Positions 55,222 through 63,641 of a DNA stretch of 64,000 nucleotides are shown piece after piece (the first letter of the stretch is position 1; every line of letters begins with the position of its first letter). The stretch covers positions 310,001 to 374,000 of the forward strand of contig CP054190.1 of assembly GCA_015709575.1 (NCBI GenBank). Reading direction: 5' to 3'. The stretch comes from Planctomycetia bacterium (GTDB taxonomy: Bacteria > Planctomycetota > Phycisphaerae > UBA1845 > Fen-1342). Below the pieces are notes generated by a model that saw only the letters and a program-made list of their open reading frames with translations, was not told the DNA's origin and did not search any database. The translations under genes were made by a program, and so were the position numbers.

Positions 55222-56180
55222 GCTGTGGTTCGCCGGGAAACGCCGCTCTGATACACTACCGCGACGTGTGCGCGTCGCTAGGGTTGGCTGTGGTTCGCCG
55301 GGAAACGCCGCTCTGATACACTGGTCAGTCTGCGCGCGTAGCAGGCGACTTCGCTGTGGTTCGCCGGGAAACGCCGCTCTGATACACTTGCGATACGATC
55401 GGCGAGTTGGCGCTGTTGGCTGTGGTTCGCCGGGAAACGCCGCTCTGATACACTTGGGACGAGGCGACGGCCTCGAGCCGCATCGCTGTGGTTCGCCGGG
55501 AAACGCCGCTCTGATACACTGCACGGAGCGCTGTCTCGCCGCACCAGTATGCTGTGGTTCGCCGGGAAACGCCGCTCTGATACACTGTGCCTGCGTGGCG
55601 CGACGCCGCCGTCGCCGCTGTGGTTCGCCGGGAAACGCCGCTCTGATACACTCGCCAGCCATGCGTTCAGCTCGCGCTCCTTGCTGTGGTTCGCCGGGAA
55701 ACGCCGCTCTGATACACTCGCGGCGATGGGATACGAGTCGAGCAGTTCGCTGTGGTTCGCCGGGAAACGCCGCTCTGATACACTCGAGCGGGAATGCGGC
55801 TATCGCGTGAGACTGCTGTGGTTCGCCGGGAAACGCCGCTCTGATACACTTGCGCCTCCGCGAAACGCGAACACGGGTAGGCTGTGGTTCGCCGGGAAAC
55901 GCCGCTCTGATACACTCCTCGATCGCCTCGCTCGGCATGGTGTGCCGCTGTGGTTCGCCGGGAAACGCCGCTCTGATACACTTCGCCCTCGCGGCATACT
56001 CGGCCGCGAGGGGCTGTGGTTCGCCGGGAAACGCCGCTCTGATACACTCCACTTCGTCTGCACGACGCAGTACGGCGTGCTGTGGTTCGCCGGGAAACGC
56101 CGCTCTGATACACTGCGGCAGCCGAGCCTATCGACACACCGGCCGCTGTGGTTCGCCGGGAAACGCCGCTCTGATACACT
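55222..56180 (+). CRISPR. Type II-C CRISPR array: 15 repeats, 14 spacers
   Basis: Repeat length 36 bp. It begins GCTGTGGTTCGCCGGG and ends CGCCGCTCTGATACACT. Repeat starts: 55222, 55287, 55353, 55419, 55485, 55551, 55617, 55683, 55749, 55815, 55881, 55947, 56013, 56079 and 56145. All 15 appear identical, including both ends. Spacers are 30 nt except the first (29 nt, 55258-55286). Plus-strand polarity is set by the tracrRNA anti-repeat: mature crRNA is spacer then GCTGTGG. The array runs opposite to the cas genes and ends 51 bp from the cas2 stop. Each repeat ends in TGATACACT, an extended -10-like box. Confidence 0.98.
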
Positions 56181-56231
56181 ACGCTCGGCACAAGTCGTTT
56201 CCCCGGCCGCGGTTGTAAGAAAGGAGCTTGA

Positions 56232-56576
56232 TTAAAAGAGCATCAATTGCACGGGAACCGCCTCGGGCGCAGCGCGTTTTTTTCCGAAAAAGACGCTCAT
56301 CCGCCCGAACTGTCGATCCGTAACGGCCAGCAGGCGCACCTGCCCGGTCGGCGGCAGCCCGGCTTCGATCGTGCGTTTGTGCGGCTCGGCGGCCTCCTCG
56401 CTCGGCAGGTAGCGGGCGTACACCGAGAACTGGAGCATGCAGAAGCCCTGCTTGAGCAGAAGCTTGCGGAAGCGCGCGTACTCCCGCCGATCCGTGCGGG
56501 TCAGCACCGGCAGATCGAACATCGCGAAGAGCCACATCGGCCGATAACCGGATAGTGCGAGTTCACCCCTGGGCAT
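56232..56576 (-). CDS. cas2: CRISPR-associated endonuclease Cas2
   Basis: 114 residues from ATG 56574-56576, which overlaps the cas1 stop by 14 bp; the frame is open further upstream inside cas1, but family homology starts here. YRPMWLFAMFDLPVLT gives the ferredoxin-like first strand with the conserved Asp (FDLP). QGFCMLQFSVYARYLPS is the second strand typical of type II Cas2, and VRLLAVTDRQFGRMSVFFG closes the fold. With Cas1 it forms the spacer-integration complex; Cas2 itself is mainly structural. Last gene of the operon, converging with the array. Confidence 0.93.
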   Translation of the reverse strand: MPRGELALSGYRPMWLFAMFDLPVLTRTDRREYARFRKLLLKQGFCMLQFSVYARYLPSEEAAEPHKRTIEAGLPPTGQVRLLAVTDRQFGRMSVFFGKKRAAPEAVPVQLMLF

Positions 56577-57486
56577 CGGAAGCCCCCGCCGGGAGCAGTT
56601 CGTCCGGCAGGAGCAATCGGTCGTTTCCGCCGGCCAGTGCAGCCGCCAGCGACTGCGCGAGGCGGGCGGACCAGTCAAAAAGGGTGCGGGCCTCCGCGCC
56701 GTCGTTCCAGCGCCCGAGCAGCGGCTCCAACAGCGCGGCTTTTACGCCTCGCTGCAGCGGGGAATCGCGACCGAAGCAGCCGACGACCTCACACACGACG
56801 CGATCGACGCAGGGCCGGAGCGGTTCCATCAGATCGGCGGCGAGGGCGAAGGGGTCGTAGCGGTTGTGATGATGGAGTCCGAGCGCCGGGTGCAGCCCGG
56901 TCGCGACGATTGCGCGTCCCACGATCGCGCGGAGGACGGCGTAGCCGTAGTTCAGGTAGCGGTTCTGATCGTGCGCTTCGCGCCGGCGAACGAATGCGGG
57001 GTCGCCAAAAAGCAGCGGCCAGTAGCGTTGCGCGGCGCGCGACTCGACGAAGGTGGAGTCGCCGGAGCGCACCAGGCGGATCATCTCGGATAACACTGCG
57101 TCGTCCCCGCGCAGGTCGCGAAGCAGTGCTGCCTGTGCACGGATTTTCGCCCGGACGACCTGCTGCCAGAGGCGCTTGGCGCGGGGGCGGGAGCAGGCAG
57201 CCTGGGCGAGCACGCGCTCGGTGTGCGTGGAGTGGCCGACCAGCGGCAGCATCATGCCGACCGGCAGGGAATCCGCGCCGCAGACGATGACGGCGCCGCC
57301 GTGACGGAGGATTCCTGCCAGGGCGGGCTGGGTGCAGGTGACCTGCGGGTGCGTGAGCAGGACGGCTGCCAGCTCCGCGAGCGGAGTGCGCACGATCTCG
57401 TCCCGGCCGCGACCGATGCAGAGCTGCTCGTTCTCGGTCCGCAGCAGCGCCGGCTCGGTGGAGAGATCGAGGATGCGCTCAGTCAC
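56563..57486 (-). CDS. cas1: CRISPR-associated integrase Cas1 (type II)
   Basis: 307 residues from GTG 57484-57486; the start overlaps the cas9 stop by 8 bp, so the two are translationally coupled. It integrates protospacers at the leader-repeat border together with Cas2. Metal ligands look intact: Glu148 in FVESRAAQRYW, a His at 205-207 in LGLHHHNRYDPF, and Asp218/Glu221 in ALAADLMEPLRP. The N-terminal beta domain is followed by the all-helical catalytic domain, and length is normal for type II-C. Csn2 and Cas4 are absent, which fits subtype II-C. Confidence 0.95.
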   Translation of the reverse strand: MTERILDLSTEPALLRTENEQLCIGRGRDEIVRTPLAELAAVLLTHPQVTCTQPALAGILRHGGAVIVCGADSLPVGMMLPLVGHSTHTERVLAQAACSRPRAKRLWQQVVRAKIRAQAALLRDLRGDDAVLSEMIRLVRSGDSTFVESRAAQRYWPLLFGDPAFVRRREAHDQNRYLNYGYAVLRAIVGRAIVATGLHPALGLHHHNRYDPFALAADLMEPLRPCVDRVVCEVVGCFGRDSPLQRGVKAALLEPLLGRWNDGAEARTLFDWSARLAQSLAAALAGGNDRLLLPDELLPAGASDAQG

Positions 57487-60400
57487 GCGCCGGCTCCACC
57501 TCGCCGAGGTGCGTCACGCGGACTTTCTGTGCGGATCGCTGTCGTAGTTTATCGGCGCTCACGCGAATCCTCGATTTGGTTGCCTTACGTTCCTGATCAG
57601 GTCGAGCGTCAAGGTGTTCGCAGAGTTCATGATCGCCTCTTGAGATCGAGAGCACCTTATAGATGTGAGGAACGCCCTTCGGATCCTCCATCCGCACGTA
57701 GTCGCCGGGCACGAGCCACATGATGAATGTCTCGTCCGGGCCGCGCTCGCGGCGCACGACCGGCTCGCGCGGCGAGGCCTTGAGACGACGTACGGCCTCG
57801 AAGCGCGTCACGACCTCATCCTGCCAGCGTCCGAAGCGATCGGCGTAGATGACGGCGTGATGGTTCGAGCCGGTGGCGACGTAGCGCTCGTGGCCGGGGC
57901 GGCCGATGCGGACGGGCTTGACGCCCATGTTCAGGCGGACGCGCTTGATCGGGATCAGCCGGCCGTCGCGGGTCGGCAGCATCGGCCAGTTGCCTTCGAG
58001 GTTCTTCGGCTCGCCGACCTCGCGCACCTTCTCGATCACGATCTCGCGGATGCACGGGTCGACGATGTCGTGAATGGATGAGGCGGTCAGAGCTGTGACC
58101 GGCTTCCGGATGCGGTGAACCTGGCCGGGCTTGCCCTTTTCATCGACCTGGATGAACGGCCGGCTGTAGTTTGACCCGTCATGCAGGCCGCCGCGGACGC
58201 GCCGATTGGGCCGACGGGAGACGATGATGGCACTGATCTTGGTGCGCACTTCGTCGAGGAAGCCGGGCCACGGCTCGGCAAGCTGGGCGAAGTTCCGGCG
58301 GTGGGCATCCGCGGCGCGGGCGGCTGCGTCGGACAGGCGCTTGACCATGGCCGGGGTGGCCATCGCGACACACAGGGCGTCCACCGCATGATGCAGGTGG
58401 GTGAGGCGCTTGGTCTTGTGGCGGGGGGTGGTGCGGAGTGTCTGCTCGCCGCCCGGCAGCAGACGTGCGAATTCTTCCCAGAGCGTTTCGAGTCCCAGTT
58501 CGCGCCGCAGGTGCACGGTGACGCCCGCGGGCGCAGGCTGCACGCGGCGCACGCCGTCGGTGTCGATCACGCCGCCGTAGAGCAGGCCGAGGTACTCCAG
58601 CGCGAGCCGGTTGGCGAAGCGGGTTGCCTGGAGCTGGCCTTCGGAGAAATTTTCGCCGTAGCGCTCGCGGATGTCCTCGTCGGTCATCTGGAAGCGCAGC
58701 AGTTTGGCGTGGGCGTGGTCGGAGCGAAAGCGCTTCACGCGCTGCAGGATTGCGTGCCACGCCTGCTCGTCGTGTTCGTAGACGGCCCGCGGCGAGCGTC
58801 GGCCCTTGCGCAGGTTCTCCGATCGCAGGCAGAGCGTCTTGTTGGCGAACGAGTTATCGAGCGAGACGCTGAAAGGGATGATGTGCTCGACATCTACGGT
58901 CGAATTTCGCCCGAAGAGCGAGGCGAAATCGATCGATTGGCCTGTGTAGGGGCACAGTCCCTGGCACTCTTCGTGCAACAGGGCACGTTCGATGTCGTCC
59001 GCCCGGGGTTCCTGGATTCCGCACTCCCTGAGGATGCGCTCCTTGGAGGCGAGGCGGAGTTTCTCGCGGGCGAAGTTCTCCTTGAACTGCTTGGCGCGCT
59101 GGGCGCGCGGGGTTCGCAGCTCGCGCGCCAGCTCGATGCGGATGCGGTCCGGGCGCCCGTACCGGCGAATGACGGCGTTCACGACTTTCCGCAGTTCGGT
59201 CAGCGCGCGCTGCACGGCGGGGTTTCGCAGGCGGCGTCCGACGTCGGTCTGCAGCACGGGGGGAAGCAGCTCCAGCGGCTCGACGGGCGGCGGCTCGCCG
59301 CAGAGAGCGCGAAGGGCGGTCATATAGGGCACGCCGTTACGCATCTGCTCCAGCAATTCCGACATCGCGCGCTCGGAGAGTCCGGCGTGGCCGTCCTCGA
59401 GGCGCACCTCGAAGGCGAAGCGGCGTGCGTCATCCTCGCTGAGCTTCCAGTGTTCGACTCCGCGGCGCTGCAGTTCCTGCTCGTCCTGGATGCTCAGCCA
59501 GTCATGGATGACAGCGCGGCGTTCGTCGTCTGAGAACGCGTCCCATCTCGGGCCGAAGATGCCGCGCAGTTTTTTGCCGGTGCGGTTGCCGGGGAGCGAT
59601 TTTTCCTCCTCGCCCGCAAAGGCGAAGTTGAGCTTCTCCTTCGTGGCGAGTTTCAGTGACTTCTTCGCCCTGGCGAGCGTGATGTCGCCCTCAAGGTCCA
59701 GCTGGCCGTAGAGCATTTCCCGCTCCTTTGGCTCCAGAACGCGCTCCGTGACGCCGTCTGCCGCGAGAATGCGCAGATCATTGAGCTTCTGGCGGATTCG
59801 GAACTCCTGCGCCAGGGGCGTGCAGAGGCGAGCTCGGCGACGGTTCGGGTAGATCGAGCAGCGGCCGATCAGGTGGCGCTGCGACTTGAGCGGTCGCTGA
59901 TAGAACATTGCGTCAGCGAGGGTTGCGCGGATCTCGGCGAGCGCGGGATGATACCGTTGCTGGGAGTCGATAATCCGGTCGTACTCTTCGGTGAACATCT
60001 GCCGATCGGTGTGCAGTCGTCGAATCGGTTCCCGGTCGGGATCGCGCGCGGCCAGGAATGCGCCGAGTGTCTTGAGGCCGGACGCGTCGATCGCGGTGCG
60101 GAGCGACTGAATCGCGGCCTTCATACCTTCGAGTTCCTTGGCCTTGTCCTTCTGATCCTTCGAGGGCTTCTTCTTCCCATCCCCGTCGTCGGTGTCGATT
60201 GCGGCGTCCCTGCGGGAGCTTCGGAAGCCGCGCCGCTGCGCCAGGCTGTAGAGGGCGCGCCCCAGTTCGAACGGTTCGAGAGCGACCTCTCCGATCGCCA
60301 GTGCGCGAAGGCGGTAAGGCATGACCTGTGCGGCTCGATGGTCTCCTGCGGGGCAGTGGCGGTTTCGAAGCGCGGTGTCGAGTGCCTTGATGATCGCGTC

Positions 60401-60709
60401 AATTTCGGCGGGGGTATCCGCAGGGCCGTCGGGAAGGAGACGCGCCCGTTGCAAAATTCGGAAGACTTTACGCGCCCTGCGCGCCCGACGGTCGAACTGA
60501 CGCCGTGCCTGGCGCGCCACCCGCCGCTCGATCCCGCGCGACTCGTCGGCGCCTTTCTCCAGTTCGACCGACGATCCTGACACGCCGGCATCAAACGCAT
60601 GCGACCCCGAGGCGAGGAGGCCGATCGCGACGCCTTGTTCGACTCGGCTCATCGACCAGCCGATGCTCTCCGAGCCGATGTCCAATCCCAGGACGGTTTC
60701 ATCAGACAT
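57479..60709 (-). CDS. cas9: Cas9, type II-C RNA-guided endonuclease
   Basis: 1076 residues, in the compact II-C range. ATG 60707-60709 with AGGGGAG upstream. RuvC-I: VLGLDIGSESIGWS with Asp10. Arg-rich bridge helix at about 58-92. REC lobe to about 500. RuvC-II: RIELAREL with Glu526. HNH at about 580-640: VDVEHIIPFSVSLDNS with His609, and catalytic Asn632 in RSENLRKG. RuvC-III: HLHHAVDALCVAMA with His774 and Asp777. The wedge/PAM-interacting part fills 800-1076. All nuclease residues are present, so both strands should be cut. It uses the tracrRNA encoded divergently 48 bp upstream. PAM cannot be read from sequence. First gene of cas9-cas1-cas2. Confidence 0.97.
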   Translation of the reverse strand: MSDETVLGLDIGSESIGWSMSRVEQGVAIGLLASGSHAFDAGVSGSSVELEKGADESRGIERRVARQARRQFDRRARRARKVFRILQRARLLPDGPADTPAEIDAIIKALDTALRNRHCPAGDHRAAQVMPYRLRALAIGEVALEPFELGRALYSLAQRRGFRSSRRDAAIDTDDGDGKKKPSKDQKDKAKELEGMKAAIQSLRTAIDASGLKTLGAFLAARDPDREPIRRLHTDRQMFTEEYDRIIDSQQRYHPALAEIRATLADAMFYQRPLKSQRHLIGRCSIYPNRRRARLCTPLAQEFRIRQKLNDLRILAADGVTERVLEPKEREMLYGQLDLEGDITLARAKKSLKLATKEKLNFAFAGEEEKSLPGNRTGKKLRGIFGPRWDAFSDDERRAVIHDWLSIQDEQELQRRGVEHWKLSEDDARRFAFEVRLEDGHAGLSERAMSELLEQMRNGVPYMTALRALCGEPPPVEPLELLPPVLQTDVGRRLRNPAVQRALTELRKVVNAVIRRYGRPDRIRIELARELRTPRAQRAKQFKENFAREKLRLASKERILRECGIQEPRADDIERALLHEECQGLCPYTGQSIDFASLFGRNSTVDVEHIIPFSVSLDNSFANKTLCLRSENLRKGRRSPRAVYEHDEQAWHAILQRVKRFRSDHAHAKLLRFQMTDEDIRERYGENFSEGQLQATRFANRLALEYLGLLYGGVIDTDGVRRVQPAPAGVTVHLRRELGLETLWEEFARLLPGGEQTLRTTPRHKTKRLTHLHHAVDALCVAMATPAMVKRLSDAAARAADAHRRNFAQLAEPWPGFLDEVRTKISAIIVSRRPNRRVRGGLHDGSNYSRPFIQVDEKGKPGQVHRIRKPVTALTASSIHDIVDPCIREIVIEKVREVGEPKNLEGNWPMLPTRDGRLIPIKRVRLNMGVKPVRIGRPGHERYVATGSNHHAVIYADRFGRWQDEVVTRFEAVRRLKASPREPVVRRERGPDETFIMWLVPGDYVRMEDPKGVPHIYKVLSISRGDHELCEHLDARPDQERKATKSRIRVSADKLRQRSAQKVRVTHLGEVEPARD

Positions 60710-60723
60710 GCGAAACTCCCCTG

Positions 60724-60751
60724 TTGCAAAACGCGGTTGACGTGATAAACT
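60724..60751 (+). promoter_or_regulatory. tracrRNA promoter
   Basis: TTGCAA (60724-60729), 16 bp, then extended -10 TG-A-TAAACT (TG at 60743-60744, TAAACT at 60746-60751). The predicted start lies about 7 nt downstream at 60758, exactly the first base of the anti-repeat. The box resembles the repeat-end box TGATACACT. Confidence 0.6.
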
Positions 60752-60757
60752 ACGGGC

Positions 60758-60852
60758 AGTGTATCAGAGCGGCGTTTGCCGACTATCACAGTAAGTTGGC
60801 TTATGCCACGACGGGTTCAACCCCTGACGCGCCATTCGGCGCGTCTTTTTTT
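60758..60852 (+). ncRNA. tracrRNA of the type II-C system
   Basis: About 95 nt. It opens with AGTGTATCAGAGCGGCGTTT (60758-60777), a perfect 20-nt complement of the 3' part of the CRISPR repeat. The anti-repeat continues imperfectly to about 60791 (CCG-C, then CACAG). An internal stem GCCGACT/AGTTGGC (60778-60784 with 60794-60800) competes with the lower anti-repeat. A linker with GACGGGTTCAACCCC follows, then the terminator stem. It is transcribed away from cas9 on the plus strand. It would pair with pre-crRNA for RNase III processing and form the Cas9 guide scaffold. Confidence 0.93.
60826..60852 (+). terminator. Intrinsic terminator of the tracrRNA
   Basis: GACGCGCC (60826-60833), loop ATTC, GGCGCGTC (60838-60845), then seven T (60846-60852). 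A perfect 8-bp stem. The T-run overlaps the stop codon of the M16 peptidase gene on the other strand. Confidence 0.92.
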
Positions 60853-62428
60853 ACCCCCGCGGGCCGACCGTTACCAGCAGGCCCTCACCGTCGATCGGCC
60901 ACTTCCGCAGGCTGCGCTGCACGCTCTCGCGCGTCACCTGCTCGACCGCCGCGATGCAGTGCCCGACCGTGCGCGGGGCGTTGCGCGTCTCCAGGTCGTC
61001 GATGATCTGCATCACGCGGGTTCGGGGGCTTTCGCCCTCCAGCGCCAGTTGCATTCTTCTCTGGTTTCGGACGCGCTGAACCTCGCTCGCCGTGAACCCG
61101 TCGCGCATCACGCGCCGCGCCTCGCGGCGAAGAGCCGACAGCATCTCTTTACTCTTGTCAGGGTCGCCGGTGGCCCACAGCACGATCGCCCCGCAGCCGC
61201 CATAGGCCAGCCATGCCGCGCCCGCCCCGGCCGCGACGCCCCTCTGCACGATGTTCCAGTAGCAGCGCGAATTGTGGCCGCCGAAGAGCGACGCGAAGGT
61301 CTCGATGTCCTCCTCCTCCGGCGCGCCGGAGGCCGGGCCGGGATACACCAGCATCACTTCCTGCTGTGTGAACTGCGGCAGGCGGAGCGAGCGCGCGCCC
61401 GAACGGGGAATCGGCGGCGGCGGCGGAAAGACGCGCCGCGCTGGCGCGGAGAGAACGCGGTCGCGGCCGGCCGCGAAAGACGACTCGACGTCGTCGTTCG
61501 GCTGTGAGTCCGTGGGGGCAGACCCGGGCGCGATGCCGGAGGATCCGACCGCAGCGACAACGCCTGGAGTCGCGAGTGCGGCCAACCCGTCCGGAGCGCC
61601 GATCGTGCATACGCCCGGGGTGCCGATCGTGCATGCGTCCGTAGCGCCTGTGGCGCGCGCGGCCGACGCGCCGGCGCGGGGCGGGCTGCCGTTTCGGGAG
61701 GCTGGGCCGTTCCGGCGGCTGTGAAGCGCCGAGGCGGCGGCGGGGAGAGCCGGGTCGGTGGCCGAGTGGGGTGTGATGCAGTCTGCATCGGCGCGCTGCC
61801 AGTGGCCGCACTGCCGCGCCGCCCATGCAAACACGCTCTGGGGGTCGATAGCGCCGGTCGCCACGAGGGTGATGTTGTCGGCGGCGTAGCGCTCCCGCGC
61901 GTAGGCCGCCATCCTCTCGCGCGGCAGCGTGGCGATCGTCTCGCGGTCTCCGAGAATTTCATGGGCCAGCGGGTGCCCTTCGAAGATCACATGGTGCAGG
62001 TAGTTGGACACGTGCCGCTCGAAGGCGTCGTCCCCCATGGCGATTTCTTCGAGGATGACTTTCCGCTCCGTCTCGAAATCCGCGGCCGGAAGCGCCGGCC
62101 GCACCAGGTCGGCCAGCAGATCGAGCTGCGGCTCGACCCGATCGGCCGGCACCCAGCCGTAATAGACCGTGTGCTCCTTGCCGGTGAAGGCGTTGTAGAT
62201 GCTGCCCAGTTCGTCAAAGCGGACGTTGATCTCGCGGCAGCTCCGGCGGTGCGAGCCCTTGAAGCACATGTGCTCCAGGAAGTGGGACACGCCGTGCTCC
62301 CCCGGTCGCTCGTGGCGCGATCCGGTGCGAACGAACATGGCGACGGCCGCGGAGCTGACGCGCGGCATGGCTTCGCAGACGACCCGCAGGCCGTTGGGCA
62401 GCGTGTGTTCGACAAATCGCGTGTGCAT
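60851..62428 (-). CDS. M16-family zinc peptidase (processing-peptidase-like)
   Basis: 525 residues from ATG 62426-62428 (MHTRFVEHTLPNGLRV); the upstream open frame is not family-like. The inverted zinc motif HFLEH (about 49-53) and the distant Glu in ERKVILEEIAM (about 125) are present, so the N-terminal domain should be catalytic. The C-terminal M16 domain follows, with VMLVYPGPASGA and a family Arg/Tyr region. Between the domains (about 216-353) is an unusual Ala/Pro/Ser-rich insert with two copies of a 24-bp unit around 61605-61655. It cleaves peptides; the target is unknown. Its stop overlaps the tracrRNA T-run. Codirectional with cas9 and probably unrelated to CRISPR function. Confidence 0.88.
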   Translation of the reverse strand: MHTRFVEHTLPNGLRVVCEAMPRVSSAAVAMFVRTGSRHERPGEHGVSHFLEHMCFKGSHRRSCREINVRFDELGSIYNAFTGKEHTVYYGWVPADRVEPQLDLLADLVRPALPAADFETERKVILEEIAMGDDAFERHVSNYLHHVIFEGHPLAHEILGDRETIATLPRERMAAYARERYAADNITLVATGAIDPQSVFAWAARQCGHWQRADADCITPHSATDPALPAAASALHSRRNGPASRNGSPPRAGASAARATGATDACTIGTPGVCTIGAPDGLAALATPGVVAAVGSSGIAPGSAPTDSQPNDDVESSFAAGRDRVLSAPARRVFPPPPPIPRSGARSLRLPQFTQQEVMLVYPGPASGAPEEEDIETFASLFGGHNSRCYWNIVQRGVAAGAGAAWLAYGGCGAIVLWATGDPDKSKEMLSALRREARRVMRDGFTASEVQRVRNQRRMQLALEGESPRTRVMQIIDDLETRNAPRTVGHCIAAVEQVTRESVQRSLRKWPIDGEGLLVTVGPRG

Positions 62429-62602
62429 TCCGGCGATTGTACGAGCATCGGCGGAGCGGGGTGAGGGAAGCGGCGGAGATGCCCGCGCGGGGGCCGCGAA
62501 ACGGCGCTGCGCGCTTCCGGGTATCATCGAGCGCGGCGCCGGGCGGTGCGACGTTCGCACCGGCGCGAGTGCCGCCGCCGATCCGGATTGCCCGCCTTCG
62601 CG

Positions 62603-63523
62603 ATGACGCCGACCATTCTCGATGGCGCCGCCTACGCAGCCGAGATCCGCGAGGACGTCGCGCGGCAGGTCGCCGCGCTGCGCGCCGGCGGTCGCGACGT
62701 CTGCCTGGCGGCGGTGCTGGTCGGCAGCGACCCGGCCGGCCGGCAGTATGCCGGCTCACAGGCCCGGCAATGCGAGAAGGTGGGCATTTCCTATCGCCTG
62801 ATCGAGCGGCCGGCCGACATATCACAGCCGGCGCTGCTGGCGATACTCGACGAGCTGAACGCCGATCGCTCCGTGACGGGGGTCATGCTGCACATGCCGT
62901 TGCCGGCGCACATCGACGCGGCCCTGGCGCAGTGGCGGATCGACCCATACAAGGACGTGGAGGGCGTCAATCCGGCCAACATCGGGCTGCTGTTCTACGG
63001 CGAGCCGATCATCGCCCCTTGCACAGCGCTGGCGGTCAACGAGTTGATCCGGCGGAGCGGCTTCGTGGCCGAGGGGCGAAATGCCGTGGTCGTCGGCCAG
63101 AGCCGCATCGTCGGCAAGCCGATCACGATGTTCCTTCTGGCGCAGAACGCGACCGTCACCGCCTGCCACAAGCTCACCCGCGACCTGCCGGCGCACACGA
63201 ACCAGGCCGACCTGCTGGTGGTCGGCGTGGGAATCCCGCGCTTCATCACGGCGGAGCACGTGCGGCGCGGGGCGATTGTGATCGACGTCGGCATCAACAG
63301 CGTCGTCGAGCGCGGGCCGGACGGCGTGGAGCAGCGCCGCACCGTCGGCGACGTGTACTTTGAGCGCGTCGCGCCGCTCTGCGCGGCGATCACGCCGGTG
63401 CCCGGCGGCGTCGGGCCGCTGACGGTGGCCATGCTGCTGCGGAATACGGTGGAGGCCGCGCGAAAGCAGGCGCGGGCGGGGGATGGTCCGTCGCGGCTTG
63501 ATAAATCGAGCGCCACCATCTAA
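62603..63523 (+). CDS. folD: FolD-like methylene-tetrahydrofolate dehydrogenase with altered active site
   Basis: 306 residues from ATG 62603. The fold is certain: VLVGSDPAG, GVMLHMPLP, GQSRIVGKPITMFLL (NADP loop) and ITPVPGGVGPLTVAMLL are FolD signatures. FolD interconverts methylene-, methenyl- and formyl-tetrahydrofolate. The active-site Tyr is kept (Tyr49), but the Lys essential for the cyclohydrolase step is Gln53 (YAGSQARQC), the next catalytic Gln is His97 (VMLHMPLP), and the Asp of KDVDG is Glu120 (KDVEG). In human MTHFD1 a Lys-to-Gln change at the equivalent site keeps dehydrogenase and loses cyclohydrolase activity. This protein may thus be dehydrogenase-only, or have changed specificity. 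Residue matching is by eye. Confidence 0.88.
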   Translation: MTPTILDGAAYAAEIREDVARQVAALRAGGRDVCLAAVLVGSDPAGRQYAGSQARQCEKVGISYRLIERPADISQPALLAILDELNADRSVTGVMLHMPLPAHIDAALAQWRIDPYKDVEGVNPANIGLLFYGEPIIAPCTALAVNELIRRSGFVAEGRNAVVVGQSRIVGKPITMFLLAQNATVTACHKLTRDLPAHTNQADLLVVGVGIPRFITAEHVRRGAIVIDVGINSVVERGPDGVEQRRTVGDVYFERVAPLCAAITPVPGGVGPLTVAMLLRNTVEAARKQARAGDGPSRLDKSSATI

Positions 63524-63641
63524 ATACGCCCGTTCGCTCGATCCTGCCGTCGTCCGGCGCGATCCGGCCGCCGTTTGTTTCATCCGGCCGCCCATTGCAC
63601 GATTCTGACGCGACGGTGGAAGCTTTCACGCGAGGGCCGAT

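Noticed and set aside
55258-56144. Self-targeting spacers against this window
   Set aside because: No match was noticed by eye, but 14 spacers cannot be searched reliably without a tool. No claim either way.
55157-56235. Long frames through the CRISPR array on both strands, with repeated WFAGKRRSDTL-like or YQSGVSRRTT-like peptides
   Set aside because: They are only translations of the 36-bp repeats and their 66-bp period (22 codons). No start signals or protein features.
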